A DNA stretch of 64,000 nucleotides from Diploscapter coronatus. Its lineage: Eukaryota; Nematoda; Chromadorea; Rhabditida; Rhabditidae. The position numbers and the translations under genes are program-made. The DNA is taken from contig OZ038423.1 in assembly GCA_964036155.1 (NCBI GenBank), forward strand, positions 42,671,249 to 42,735,248, read 5' to 3'. Below the pieces are notes generated by a model that was not told the origin of the DNA, did not search any database, and worked only from the letters and a program-made list of their open reading frames with translations. Each line of letters starts with the position of its first letter. The first letter of the stretch is position 1. Of the stretch, positions 1 to 12,362 are shown one piece after another.

Positions 1-21
1 ATTCTATTTATCTAAAAGAAA

Positions 22-2839
22 ATGCCAATAGCCTCGCCTTATCCACCAATTGAGCTGACCACTCAACCTTATCACGAAATTCTGTTATCATCACTGCGGA
101 AGCACGCAAAAAATAATCCCCACAAATTAGCTGCGGTTCGTTTTTTTCTTGATTTTTGAATTTGATAAATTTTTAGATATCAGCAGAAAATCCGGATGAT
201 AAGATAACGTATCAAGAATTACACAATGCAATACTGTCTGCTGCCTCATTTCTCAGACAACGAGGATTCAAAGTTAGATTTTTTCTCCTAGAATTTGATA
301 CTTTGAAAATTCCAATTTATAAAAAGATTTCGGGAATTGTAACTCTAACTGTCCAGACAATCATTCAATTTCTGGTCGAAACATTGACGGTTTTAGTCGA
401 TGATTCTTTATCGTGTTAAACATAATTTAATTACTGGAAGAACCAAAGATTTCTTAAGAAAAATTCGTTTTATCTGGAGAGTAGAAACAAATGCCGAGTT
501 GGATCGGAATTGTCAAATTTGTGAAAATCCTAATCATGAATTTTCTAGAAAGGCGATGTGGTTGCAATGGCTACCCAAAATACTTGGCATTTCCTTGCCT
601 TCATAATGGGTGCCGCAGTGAATGGAGGAGCGGGCAGTGGAATGGCCTCCATCTTCACGCCTTGTAAGAAAATTTCTAAAATTCCGTGAAATGAGCAAAA
701 CCAGATGAAATGCAACGTCAAATCCTCGACTGTGGTGCTGTTGCAATTCTAACAACGGAGACTGTTTTGCCGAGGATTTTAGAAGCCGTCAAAACTTGCC
801 CGAAAGTCAAGGTAGTCATAATTTTGTTAGGTTTTTCTTTCAAAATTATTAGTCCTTTAGATGATTGTTGTGATCGGAAAATGCCCAAATAACAATAGTA
901 ATCTGATTTCATGGGATGATGTAATCAGAGCAAAACATACGAGTTTTGATGACGTAATAATGAATGCGAAGAAGGATATTATTCATCTACCGTATTCTAG
1001 GTTTGGAAGAGTTCATTTTTATGAAGCAAGTTTGTTCAATTTTAGCGGTACTACAGGACCTCCTAAAGGCGTAATGATTTCGCATTTCAATTTATCGAGC
1101 ATGGTCAAGATCTATTCAAAGTTGCTTTTTCTTCAAATTAAAATTTTATGAAATTCTTACAGAACTGATGAATCGAATGTATCAACTTTAAACCCGCCTT
1201 TCCATTACGATAAAGAATACGCGATACTATATCTTCCGATGTACCATGCCTATGGATTCAGTACGAATTTAGCATATTTAAAAGAGATGTTCTTACTTTA
1301 GCGCTCGCAAATTGTGCTCTAAATCTGGGAATCACTGCAGTTATGATGTCTCATTTCGATCCTACTGTATTTTGTCGTAGCATCGAGAAATATAGGGTAA
1401 AATTTTTTGCAAGATTCATTTATGAGAAGTTTCAAGATACGGAATATCAACGTCGTTCCCCCGATTTTGTTGTTGATGGTGAAAAGTCCGCTGGCTGCTA
1501 AATTCGATCTCAATTCAATAGAATTGATCATATCTGGTGCAGCGCCATGTGGAAAGGATCTATGTGAAGAGGTTGTCAGGAAGTTGCCGAAGGCTCGAAT
1601 TCAACAGGGTAGAAGTAATTTTTACTACAAGGGAAACTACCAGTGTGCTACTCACAATCGATTAAACATTTTCAGAATAAACCAATTCGGGCATCCTAAT
1701 AACGAATATCACGTCAAAACGTGCTGAATGTGGATCTTATTTCCAGAATTTTGCATTTTTGCACCGAAGTTTACTCCTTTTTCATACATTGCAATTCTTA
1801 ACATATGAAAAATTATCATAATTATTATGATCCTGACAGAAGAGCTATTAACTGCAGCAGCGAATTGTCAAAGAAAAGAAACCCAAAACCAAATCCTAGG
1901 ACTAGGGTGCACGCTAGGCACTTTTTGATCTAATATTCGTTATTAGCATAGCCAAATTGGCTTACCCTGAAGGTGTGAATCGATTCTATAAGCAACACAC
2001 TGGAAATTTCCCTTGTTAATCGTTCTAACTTCTTCAATTCAGGGTGGGGAATGACCGAAACGACCATGGCTGGCGCTTTGCCTGATTTCCGTGAAAAACA
2101 ACCCTTCGGTTGCGTTGGTAAGACGATGATCAATTCCGAACTCTCGGTAGAAGTTCAACCATTAAGTATTTCATTTATCGAGTTTTCTTAGATTGTCGAT
2201 GTAAACACCGGAAAAGAATGCTCGAGAGAAGTTTCTGGAGAAGTTTGCGTTAGAGGACCTACAGTGATGATGGGATATTTGAATCGACCAGAAGCTACGA
2301 ATGAAACTATTCAAAACGGGTGGTTGCATACAGGTATTCTTTACTTCTGCTCCAATTTTACGACATGTAAATTGATGCAAATTTAGGTGATATCGGCTAT
2401 GTCGATAAGGATGGTTATTTGTTTATTGTTGATCGGCTAAAGGAATTGATAAAAGTCAAGGGCCTTCAGGTTGAACTTGATCTTTTATGAATTTTGATTT
2501 GGTTATTAGGTTCCTCCGGCTGAATTGGAAGACCTTCTTCTTACACATCCAAAAGTGAAGGACGCTGCTGTGATTGGAGTGAAGCATGAACAATTTGGAG
2601 AAGTACCGAAGGCATACATCGTCACACAGACACCAAAACAAATGAGTGAAAAGGAAGTACATGATTTTGTAAATGGTAAGAAAGTTAGAAACATGTTTTC
2701 ATTGATTCTCTGAAATTCAGGCAAAGTAAGCAAATACAAACAACTTCTCGGCGGAGTCGAATTCATCAATGAAATCCCAAAATCTCCATCTGGAAAAATT
2801 CTACGACGAGTTCTGAAGGATATGCAAGCTAAATTGTGA
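22..2839 (+). CDS. Acyl-CoA synthetase, 4-coumarate-CoA-ligase-like, peroxisomal
   Basis: An adenylate-forming enzyme that should activate a carboxylic or fatty acid with ATP and transfer it to CoA. I read 14 exons: 22-135, 177-272, 549-663, 705-811, 861-1000, 1046-1120, 1163-1260, 1302-1396, 1437-1608, 2043-2146, 2192-2333, 2387-2469, 2510-2675, 2721-2839. All phases close and give 541 aa, the usual length of the family. Visible motifs are the P-loop [10 protein letters not shown] near residues 190-199, GWGMTETT at 338-345, GWLHTGD at 415-421, [11 protein letters not shown] in the hinge and the catalytic lysine K528 in PSGKILRR. The last three residues, AKL, fit a type 1 peroxisomal targeting signal. 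The ATG at 22 is the first in frame after the window begins; a further upstream exon cannot be excluded. Substrate cannot be told from sequence. Family call is certain. Confidence 0.95.
1656..1985. repeat. Foldback element in acyl-CoA synthetase intron
   Basis: Inside the 434-nt intron 1609-2042 two arms of about 54 nt, 1656-1709 and 1933-1985, are imperfect reverse complements. The best-matching part is CTAATAACGAATAT on the inner side, and both outer ends carry AATCGATT. The arms flank about 220 nt of AT-rich sequence with no reading frame. This is the structure of a non-autonomous foldback or MITE-like element. I see no clear target duplication. Confidence 0.6.
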
Positions 2840-3627
2840 TATTATTCTACGATTAGATAAAATCGCCCTCTTTGAAGAGGATAAATGCTATTTTACATGA
2901 ACAAGAAAATCTATTCATTTGCATTAGACAAGCCACTTGTGAGAATATTGAATGAGTGTGAAAAGAATGAAAAGTGCGTGGTTTGGCCCCTTGGCTCTCT
3001 TCTTCCAACTTCTCCTGTCTGGCGGCCCCTTTCCCTTATTTTGTGTTTGGGAGTTTCGTTGAGTTCTTTGATTTCTCTTTCCCTCGAAATGCTTATTTTC
3101 GTAATTGCTTTTCTCAATTATTTCATCATGATTGTGTATAGTAACGTGAAACCCATGTAATCCTTCTTGGAGATTCTGTATTTCATAAACCAATGTTTCG
3201 CTAAAACTCGAATTGTATCTAGTCAGGAAATTGTGGTTTGATTGCGAGCGAGTTTAAAAATGGCTATTTCGTGAGGAGTATGCCTTCACTTCAATATTTA
3301 TTAACTCATTGCAGCTTCAATCTATGCTAATTTCTGAACTCTGATTCTATCCACAATCTCCGCCGTTGTAATTTCCATGAACACATGTTTGCCAAAAGCG
3401 CACCTTGTTTCTCGAACACGAGTGCATTGAGCATATGCCAAATGGCTTGTGCTGCATAATCGACTTGGCTCGACTCTTCGAGACTCGTCCCTGTTGCTTC
3501 CTATTTCCGAGTAGCAAATCTAACGGCTTTTTCCCGTAGCTTTTCGGGTTTTCGTCCGGACAACGATGGGATATTTTGAGTCCCTCGGCTTGCCTCTGCT
3601 GCATTCAAAGACATTCGGCATTCACAG
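2840..3627. other. Spacer after acyl-CoA synthetase; probable 5' part of the next gene
   Basis: This holds the 3' untranslated end of the synthetase (a small CCTCTT..AAGAGG hairpin lies at about 2868-2881) and should hold the first exon of the next gene, which I could not place. A short open frame from the ATG at 2898 runs into a GTGAGA donor near 2940, but in the wrong phase. Another candidate is the ATG at about 3378 followed by GTTTGC in phase 1. Neither is convincing. Confidence 0.3.
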
Positions 3628-6600
3628 GGAAAAAGCTGGTCGAGAAAGTCGGAAAAGCCACACAACGGGCGATAAAAGGGCCAAGTGGGATAACTTCTTC
3701 CCAGCAGAAGCCCCTGGCACCCGAACTTATGAAAATCGAATCAAACGTTTTGCGTTTTGTCTCCTCACCTCAACAATTCTCCGCCGTTCCTTTTGAAAAC
3801 TCCAACATTCCCTCAAAATCAAATATTAGGTACATTTTCCATTGCATTTCATAATGCTTGTTGAAGTGCTATAAAATATGCGCTAACGATATTCCCCTAA
3901 TCACGGACCTTACTATTGCATTCTGCTAATGCGAACACGTAGTAATTTCATTTTCGTTTTGCACTCAAACCAAACTCCAATTTTCAAAAGTTATGATAAA
4001 CTTTTCTGTACCTTATTATTGTATTATTGTGCTTCTGATCTTTGTTCAATTTTGCAGCGAATATGATGCACTCCAAATTTTTAGTTCTTTGTATTCATTC
4101 GTTAACCGATGTGTTCTTACTTCGCATTAGATTATCAGCACTTTTGTTATTGTTTTATTGTTATGCTGGGCACTTCATGAATTTTCTCAAGAGTCCTTAA
4201 AATTAGGATTTTCCAGGACACAACAATGAGGCAGTTTCTATGAAAACTGAAAAATTATTGCAAGTTTTCTTTTTAAGCTTTTGATAAAGAGACTTTTACT
4301 TCAAACGCTTTTCATTGTAATATATATCATTGAGGATATTTTCTCTGAATTGAAGGGTCGTGGCCCATTCAGCTTCTCCAGATTCAGAATCTCGAATTCT
4401 GAAAGGAGGTCTTTGGCTCTGCAGCCTCTGCTCCTTGCCTGCCATAATAAGTGAATAAGCGAATTATGAATGAGATTGGAAAAGAATGCGATGGTAGAGA
4501 AATTCTCAATATTCTCATTCTGCGTCAATTTTCAGCGAATTCCCCCGTTGCTGCTAATATCCTCCTCCTTTAACTCACCCGCACTTTCATTTTCATATTC
4601 ATTCATTCGTTCATTTCGCCGATCTTCGAGTGTCTACTTTTCAGGATTTTCGAACCGCAAAATCTCAATATTTTCATTAGAAGTTTTGAGTTTTCATTAT
4701 TCTCTAGAACTTTATGAAGAAATCTGAAATTTCATTTTCATGTGATCGTCGTGTGATTTGAACCTTATAAAATCTTGTCTGGGCTAAATTTAACGGATAC
4801 AGAATATTCTAATTAGTCCATAATTAATTAGGATCTGCAGATTTTTTTAAGTTTCTAAATTTTAATTTGATTATCAAGCTAAATATAATCTTCTATTTCT
4901 AAACTTTGTATTTTCATTATTTAAACTTAGCCATTGTCTTTTGTTGTTTCTTGAGAGTGCCACCCTCTTTAGTCTTTCAAGCCTAACTTTTGCCTCACAG
5001 GTCCTCTTTTCTAGCATCATTTTCTACTTCCAGGCACTTCGTTTCACACCATTGAATATCCAAAATTAGCCGTAACATACCTACAACGACGGCAAAAATA
5101 CTCACAAAACACGTGAATTTTGAACTTTTGATAAAAGCTCCTCCTTCACTGTTTCGGGAGTTAACTGATTGATTTTGGGTTATATTAATTTTTGAATAAT
5201 GATTCATAATCCAATTTTCGAATTTCTACCTGTTTTTATTATCACAAACTGAAAATGGGGGATGACTTTTAAATCGCAATCAGACTTGAGATTTTCCACC
5301 GCAACTACGGTGTGGTGGGGTAATCAAATTAAAAAAGTCCCAAATCTGATCGCAATCCTTCTCATTTTTCCTAAAGAAAAATAATGTAACTTCACTATGA
5401 TCGCTCGGAACCGCGAACATTACAGTATTCCATATTTTCTTTCTGCATCGAAGTTCTCGATTCCGCTTTTCACATGATTCCTCTCAACTTTCATTCCTTC
5501 AGAAGTGATATCACTTTCCGGAGATTTGGTTATTTTGCGTAGATTTGTGTCGTGAGAGAAAGGAGATAAATGGAAAGATGAGCTCTTATATTGTGAAGTG
5601 AATCCTGGAAAGGAAATCAGAGGAAAGGGAAAGGTTACGCGAACTCGCAAAATAGGCAGATTCACGTCTAAGCCTGAGAATCGGAGTTTCATCAAAGTGA
5701 CTTCTGCGTGTTGAGGTCAGAAAAGCTATCCTCTGCCAACGACAGAAAATACTCTGCTTCTCTGTCATCTATATTCTTCAACGTGCAAAAATGCAGACAT
5801 TCAGATGAATATTCGGGAGTCGACTAGAGCAGAAGAAACGGGCCTATCGAATTTCCTGTAGAAAGGGAAGAGTAGGGGATGCGCAGAGGCAGAAGCCAGA
5901 GGTGCAGAGAAAGGCAGCCATTTCCATTGTCAGAGGAGCCAGGAGACCTTTCGGCTCAAACTTAGCCAGAGTGCAAGTTTCTTCGGCTTTCGGCAGTGAT
6001 AAACGGAATTCCGATGCTGACTTTCAATTTTTCTTGCCTTTCTTCTTTCTCATTGTCAAATCAAATTTTCTTCCGTCAGATTAGAAAGTTGGGCTGTGAT
6101 TCATCCGTTTCTTCGAGAATTTTTGGAATAATTAGCATTGACGAACGAGAGACAATGTTGTATTCTTGAAGGCTTCTTTATTTTTCTTGTTAAAAATTCA
6201 TGCTTCACAGTGATCGATCACTCCCTTTTCATGTCCAAATGTTCACGTTCCGAACTTTTAAAAAGTGAATTAGAAATTCTGACTTTTGAAAAGCTAGGAC
6301 GCACGGCTTATGAAATGAAGTGGGCCTTGCAAAACTTTATACAATTAAAAAATACAGCATGTCTTGTATTTCATTGTTGTTACTTTTGGATTGTCTGACA
6401 TTTAGACATTTAAACATTAATTATTAATTATTCGGGTTCGTATAGTTCAATTCTGAATATTTTATTCCCTCCGAATCTGATGTATTAGACTTTCATAGTA
6501 GGCAAACATAAGCACGAGAACAATAGCTCGTAAGCTCATCATCAATTCCTGCGTGCTTCGTGAGCTTTCCCATTTTCTCACAATCCTTCTATCCTTTGCC

Positions 6601-9600
6601 AAAATTCTCACCCGAAATTCATCCATCCATTCTCTAGTTTGGTTTCTTTGTAACTCTTTATGAAAGAAAGCAAATCAATTCCACCTTATTACTAATTTTC
6701 TTAAAGTCGCGAGATTGATCGCCAATTTTTTTATTTACAAAATATTTTCTATTTTTTCAGATATCGGTTTTATCCTCGAAAGAGCTCTTGGATCAATCAA
6801 CCTTCTACAGCAGTTTTGTATTCCTATCAACTCTAGATTAATCAGCACCTTATTTCTTCCGAATGATACTCCTGATATCGACTGGGTGAGGCTGAGGCAA
6901 ATTGACTTGCCTTCTGACTACTCAACGAAGAGTATGAAATGTGTTGCTGTGCTCGACTGCATCGACACCAAATACATTTGATCAGGTAGAAAACTCTTCA
7001 AAATGATCAACTTCGATAGATTTTGATGCAGACCTAGGGAGGACCAAAGTCAGGATTCACTTACGACATACCCTCCACAATATCTCTTTCAGTTTTGTAT
7101 CTCTAACATAAATTATCTCTGGACGTGATGAAGTCATAGCTATCAATTTGCTCGTACAACCTATCCTCGTATATTTCTTGAGTCTGACACGAATGCTCCC
7201 TAGTTTTGTTTTGATGGCACCAAATATCACCTGGGCTCAACATTGTTCAAGTTTACCTTTTGCAAATCAACGATGCGATAAAATCATGTTCGACGTGTTG
7301 CACAGAAACTTACGAAAGAATCAAATCACATTTTCCATTCGAACATTTTCGGCGGCAAGATTTTGATCAAATCATTCCATTTTTGGGACGTGAGCGTCAA
7401 AAATGCAGAATCGACGTGGCATTTTCTTGGATTCGGGTGTATTTTTGCATTTGCATATGTCCGACTCGGTCCCCCTCGTGCTTTCCCTCGAGCACTTTTC
7501 CTGTCTTGACGCACATCTCTGGTAACTCGATTGGCGAATTCTTTCCTGACAAAGAATCGGAGTCAACTTTTGAAATAGGCACAAGGATAGCTTCAATTGC
7601 AAAGGGCGATCGGATGAGAAGAAGAGTTTTGGAAATAAAGTCATGCGAAAAATTTAGAAATAACCCGAAGATTCCATTCCGTCAGCTTCCCCTAATATTT
7701 TGACGTCGACGAAATTGATCATTCTAGCTTCTCCAATGAAGATCCTTACATGTTGTTACCAACCTTCTGTCCACTGTACACGTCCTCATAGCTCCAGCTA
7801 ACTTTGTATGCTCCAGTGGTCTTTCTTTCAGCGACGACATCCACAAGTTGGCGCGGGGAGCCAATTGAATGCAGTCACAATTTGTTGACAGACGTTCACG
7901 TGAAAAGTGAAATGAAGGAAGTTAGGCAGTTTGGAGGAAACTTTGCTCCTAACTTGACTGGCGCCTTCAGTCTCGTCATTGTGCTTTGTTGGGTTGAAGT
8001 TAGGCACAATTTGGGTTCAAAACATAGTGAAAAATGGAATTATGTTTCTTGAAATCACCTCACCTTCTATTTTTTACAGGAATATGCGGAGTTCATCAAA
8101 TTGAAATGAGGTTGGAATCTGGTTGTTCTTCGTATCTTTACTGAATATTCTTCCTCCTTCATGCCCAATTCCAACGATAATTTCAATCGACTTCAGCAAT
8201 TTAGCAAACAAAAGCTGCAACCTGCATTATTGAGTGAAGCAAATTCGAAAAGCATTCAAAGAGTATAAATTAGGGGCAATATGTGAAAAACCCGGAAACT
8301 GGTCGAATGAAAATGAGAGTTTGAACAAAGAACTCGAGATTTCGAATGAGTTTTAAAAATTTTAGTTACGGCATTGTCTCGTTCAGTCTCATATGCACAG
8401 GGCTCGTCTTCACTGTCTTCGCTATCTTCATGAAGGACTCCCAGATTGGAAAAGTTTGAAATATGATTTTATACAAATTGGCAACGATGAATTCAAGATT
8501 TGGCTAGCTGGACCCACAACTATGGTCGTCGGGTTGGTTCTAGTTGGAAAGGTATTGAATTTCATATTCGAGGATAAAATTTATATCTCGTCCCAGGTGA
8601 TAATTGATTGGGGACCAGCGATGTTGCACGCGAGAGAAGGATCTATCGACTACAGAATGGATGTGAGTATTATTGTTTTGCTATGATTTCAAGATGCTAC
8701 GATCTCCGATTTTGAAGGAAAAGTTCATTCATAACTTTAAGGTTCATGCCCTTTCAAAGTAAAACATTCACCTATTTAGTTCGATCCAATGGCACGGTTC
8801 ACCGAACACATGGAACATATCGGCAGTCCAATGGCATATCAATGGGAGAACAAATGCAATGGCTCTATATCAGCTCCTCCTCCTGGGATTGTACCTGCTG
8901 TTCAATCTTCATCACCTACCTTTCTGCCGCCTTCAACTGTTCACGGAAATCTTTCCGGTGAGAGTTTACTCAAACGAGGTTATTTCTCTGGTACACTGGA
9001 TTTCGAGACATTAGTTTAGAATTTCGCCTTGTTAGAACGATAGCATATCACCCAATAAAGCATTTCAATGATTTCATTGAGCCATTTCTTTTGAGAAGCA
9101 GGTGTGGTTTTATCGTAAAATCATTGCTTGGAGTGCAGAGTGCAGTTGAAAATTCTGCAGAATAAGCGTTCTCAATAGTTATCTTTGAGGTGAGTTACAA
9201 ACTCAATCTCGGGACATATTGTCAAAGTTTTCGATTTTATTTGATGAGTGTTAATTACAGGCTCGATGGGAACAATTGGTTCTCAGCTATTTCCTCTGCC
9301 GAATCAGCCTCGAACTTCTTTAACTCCATCGACACCTCGATCTTCTCACCCAAATGCGCCTTCACTTCCACTCGCTGCCAACCACATTGGACTGCAGAAG
9401 TCATACGAGTCCCTGAGTCGAAGTTCGCCGATTCCGAGGAAGGCGAGTGGGCCGAATGGGGGTGAAAATGGACATTTCGCTGCAAGACTGACTAGGGAAG
9501 CAGACAGTCTATTCTATTCTCATTACAATTCGATTGGGAATCATAATCAAATGGTATGGAGTTGGGAAGAAGTATCGTGGTCAAGATTAAATTTTAGCAT

Positions 9601-10393
9601 AGTGTGGACAAGCGACGAATTTCTGTACCGGCTCGATACACTAATACCCATCTATCTCATCCGCATCATCTGAATTCGCCTCGAGCCTCCATCCACAGTG
9701 CCTATTTCCCAAGCGCCTGCAATCAGCATACGTCGAGAGTGGTATCACCGGCTAATTCTGTATGCTCGGTAAGTTAATATCGATTAGTGATCGTTCCAAG
9801 TATGGAACCAGCCATGGTATTCTTTGATGACCGATTCATAATTTTGGTTGGATCATATCAAGCTGCATTTTTGAACAAATGTGGGAATATAAAGGACAAA
9901 AATCCCCTAGAGTTTCAGTTTGGTTAGATCTATTGAATGAGTGGACAGCCGGATGAAATTTATGTTTGGATTTATACTTTTGATCGTCACTATGTCTTAT
10001 GACAATAAGCTATCGTTTACCAGTCAAAACGATAGTGATTTCTAATTCACTCTTCCCAAATTGACGAGACCTTTGCCTGTGCGATTCGCGCAACTTGGAT
10101 TTTATCGTCACTTGCGAGTGACTGTGTCGCTACCTTTATAATTTCTCTTACAACATCAGATTGCGCAAGCTAACGCAACTAAGAGATGGTGCATATTCGC
10201 GAGAGTAAAGAGAAATTTCACACAGCCACTCACAAGCGGCGCGAATCGCACAAGCAAAGGTCACGTCAATTTGGGAAGAGTGTACTCATTCCAGCAGTGT
10301 GACTATTCCTCGCAATATGGCACGGCTCGACGCAGTCAGCCACCTTTCCAGGGCGAAGCTTTTGTGCTCAATGAACGTAGCTATCTCATTTGA
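3628..10393 (+). CDS. Two-helix membrane protein with long proline/serine-rich tail (unrecognised)
   Basis: I read eight exons: 3628-3829, 8366-8453, 8498-8551, 8597-8662, 8780-8957, 9261-9553, 9598-9768, 10295-10393. They give about 382 aa plus an unplaced N-terminal exon, since the first exon begins in phase 1. The N-terminal stretch is basic (KKLVEKVGKATQRAIKGPSG). A hydrophobic segment begins YGIVSFSLICTGLVFTVFAI. A second follows in TTMVVGLVLVGKVIIDWGP. The remaining 250 residues are rich in Pro, Ser, His and Asn and look disordered and cytoplasmic, ending in ERSYLI. The 3628-3829 exon is joined to the rest across a 4.5-kb intron because its phase-2 AG end exactly completes the next exon and the reading continues smoothly. 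I do not recognise the family. It converges on the tetraspanin gene. Confidence 0.72.
3830..8365. other. Large intron with scattered unexplained open frames
   Basis: This is the first mapped intron of the two-helix membrane gene. It contains a plus-strand open frame at 6763-6981 behind a good TTTTTCAG acceptor, ending in a stop after LDCIDTKYI. It also has a minus-strand frame around 7750-7870 containing YKVSWSYEDVYSGQK. Both read like protein, but neither links to further exons by phase. They may be remnants of inserted elements or unlisted small exons. Much of 3840-6700 is plain AT-rich sequence. Confidence 0.3.
10048..10282. repeat. Foldback element just upstream of the last exon of the membrane gene
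   Basis: Arms 10048-10091 and 10240-10282 are near-perfect reverse complements over about 43 nt. Both begin at their outer ends with CACTCTTCCCAAATTGACG. Partial complementarity continues inward, so most of the 235-bp element can fold into one hairpin. Its outer end lies 12 nt before the final splice acceptor. It is MITE-like, and no coding capacity is seen. Confidence 0.7.
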
Positions 10394-11188
10394 AACCATG
10401 CAAGAACTGTTTGAAACAACAATCATTGGCATTCTACGAACAACGGGTAAAAGTTTTTTGTCCGATCTATTGGAAATAGTTTTCACACAAATTCTATCAA
10501 TGGTAATGATAACTAATTTTTAAATTTTACAACATTTTTTCTCTGCAACCTTACGGGCATGTCTAGTCTTTTTAAAATTTGTAATTGAAACATCCTAAAA
10601 TTAGATTTCAACTGTGATTTTAGACAATTCATTCAAACAAATTCAATCAAGTTTTTATAGTTGTATTTCGAACAATGTGTCATAATAAATAAGTACAATT
10701 TTACAGAATGGTTATGCATAGACAGAATGTAATCCTGAACAATTTTTGATTAGTGTATTTCGATTTGAGATCACAGATATGAACACTGGCGGATATAGCA
10801 CAAAGAATGTCGAATTTTAAAGAAAATATCGTACCCCGTTTCTCAACCAAATCGATATGATATATTATTTCCATACTCTAACAACTCTATATCGCTTAAC
10901 TAGAGATCATGCAATATAGAGGAAAAGAAACTTCCTCGAAGGAAACACTTCACGCTGCGATATAGCGCTACACGATATAGCTCCTTTAACTCGACAATTT
11001 ACGTACCACACTGCTGAAACTCACAAATGAGAATAATTCGAGTGGTCAACCTGTCATTTTTGTTAAAAGTACAGAACGAAGAAAGATAGAGAGAAGGAAA
11101 GGAAACCATACGGATTGTTTCGGGGTATCGACTTGATTGAAATAAGGGTACTTTTCAAATAGTAAAAAGCAAATTTGAAATGCTGGCT
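10394..11188. other. Convergent 3' spacer
   Basis: The tail-to-tail region between the membrane protein (+) and the tetraspanin (-). It is AT-rich, with repeated GATATAGC words between 10880 and 10990. I see no gene. Confidence 0.6.
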
Positions 11189-12353
11189 TCATATGGAAAG
11201 GAAGTCTCTATGACCATTTGCACCATTTACTTTCGTCATTTTCTGATGCTTCGCTTTGTCGGTGGGCTTGAAGACGCATAATATGAAGACAAGCAGTAAT
11301 TCGAAGATATGAATTCCAAGGACTAATGCTGATAGGTAGAGAGTCATATTCAAGTTGAATATTACTTCGTTTTGGAAATACGGCGTGCATCCCTAAGAAA
11401 TAAGTGACTGGGAAAATTATAAGGAAATTCTTCTTACATGGAGATAGATGTTATTGGGGTGGTCCCATTTCCCACACCCTGCAACGTAATCCCAGCAGCA
11501 ACTATCAGGAATATACTGAAGCTTAGGCTTCACGCGGTAGCTTCCATTTGCATAAAACGTATCACCGTCTTCATACACTTTCTTCGGGTAGTCTACGAAC
11601 CCAAATGCACCACAACAGGCTCCCTGAAAGATTAGAAGTTCATGAGGAAAAAATGCAAGAGTTTAGAAAAATTTGAAATTCCTGTGAAATCACTGCGCAT
11701 GAAATGAAAATGAATGAAATATGTGGTTTGCGATACGAGCTCTCAATTTCTTATGACTTATCGCATATTTAGATATCCTATTATTATTATTAAAAATTAA
11801 AAAATGTTACTTCAAACTGAAGAAAGTCGACCGCTTTTGTCAGCGTCTCATTCTTCCCGTAGTACAATTTGACAGCCTGTTTGAGGGAGACATCCAACTC
11901 CCTACTGACTGTGCCCATGAATACGAACGCATTATGACCAACAAGAGCATCTAGACCCATTCCGAGGAGCAGAACAAGAGTGTACTGTAGATAAAAATCG
12001 AAAATGTACATTAATACTAAAGTCTTGCCAAAACAGTAGCGCAGATATTTTGATAGGCACAATTCGAAAAGCACGAATTCAATGTAACGAGAATCCCACA
12101 TGCCGCCATCACCATGATCGAATATAGGTAGATTTCATTCCTGATCAGAGGAATATAGTCACCCTTGATGAAGTACATGTAAGCTGCTAAAAGCAATAGA
12201 AAGCATCCTGATATCTAAAAATTATAATTGATAAGAATTTCATGAAGATCGTACGAATGATATTAATCCGAATAATAATTTGAGCCTTCTCCAGAATGCT
12301 CGGGACCAACAGGATGACTTCTGTGGGGATTCGTTGACCGTGTAAACGTACAT
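11189..12353 (-). CDS. Tetraspanin, with an apparent frameshift in exon 4
   Basis: A four-helix organiser of membrane microdomains, about 282 aa. Exons on the minus strand are 12255-12353, 12029-12214, 11811-11984, 11438-11625 and 11189-11392. The order is a short cytoplasmic start (MYVYTVNESPQKSSCWSRAF), TM1, small loop, TM2, TM3, large loop with the CCG signature (GACCGAFGF), the PDSCC motif and two more cysteines, then TM4 and a lysine-rich tail. The second intron uses a GC donor (TTG|GCAAGA). Exon 4 is 188 nt where 186 or 189 is needed. The CCG half and the PDSCC half lie in different frames, and the switch falls at an A5 run (plus-strand T5 at 11579-11583). This is either a homopolymer sequencing error or a true disabling mutation. 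All other junctions are in phase. Confidence 0.88.
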
Positions 12354-12362
12354 TCTGAAAAT
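12354..12362 (-). promoter_or_regulatory. Probable SL trans-splice acceptor of the tetraspanin mRNA
   Basis: The start codon is preceded by TTTTCAG and a single A. A splice acceptor so close to the ATG, with no coding exon upstream, is the usual form of a nematode spliced-leader addition site. A cis intron in the 5' untranslated region would look the same. Confidence 0.5.

Noticed and set aside
6715..6981. Plus-strand frame ending LDCIDTKYI behind a good acceptor, faintly like the first Asp block of Harbinger/IS5 DDE transposases
   Set aside because: The expected following blocks (YKxHxT and later) are absent, and there is no phase-compatible neighbour, so I did not call a transposase.
7260..7703. 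147-codon plus frame, one of the longest plain frames in the window
   Set aside because: No splice context, no motif, unbalanced composition, and it lies within the large intron of the membrane gene. The length alone is not evidence.
7737..7880. Minus-strand frame with YKVSWSYEDVYSGQK
   Set aside because: Only about 40 codons between stops, with no acceptor upstream in frame and no recognisable partner exon.
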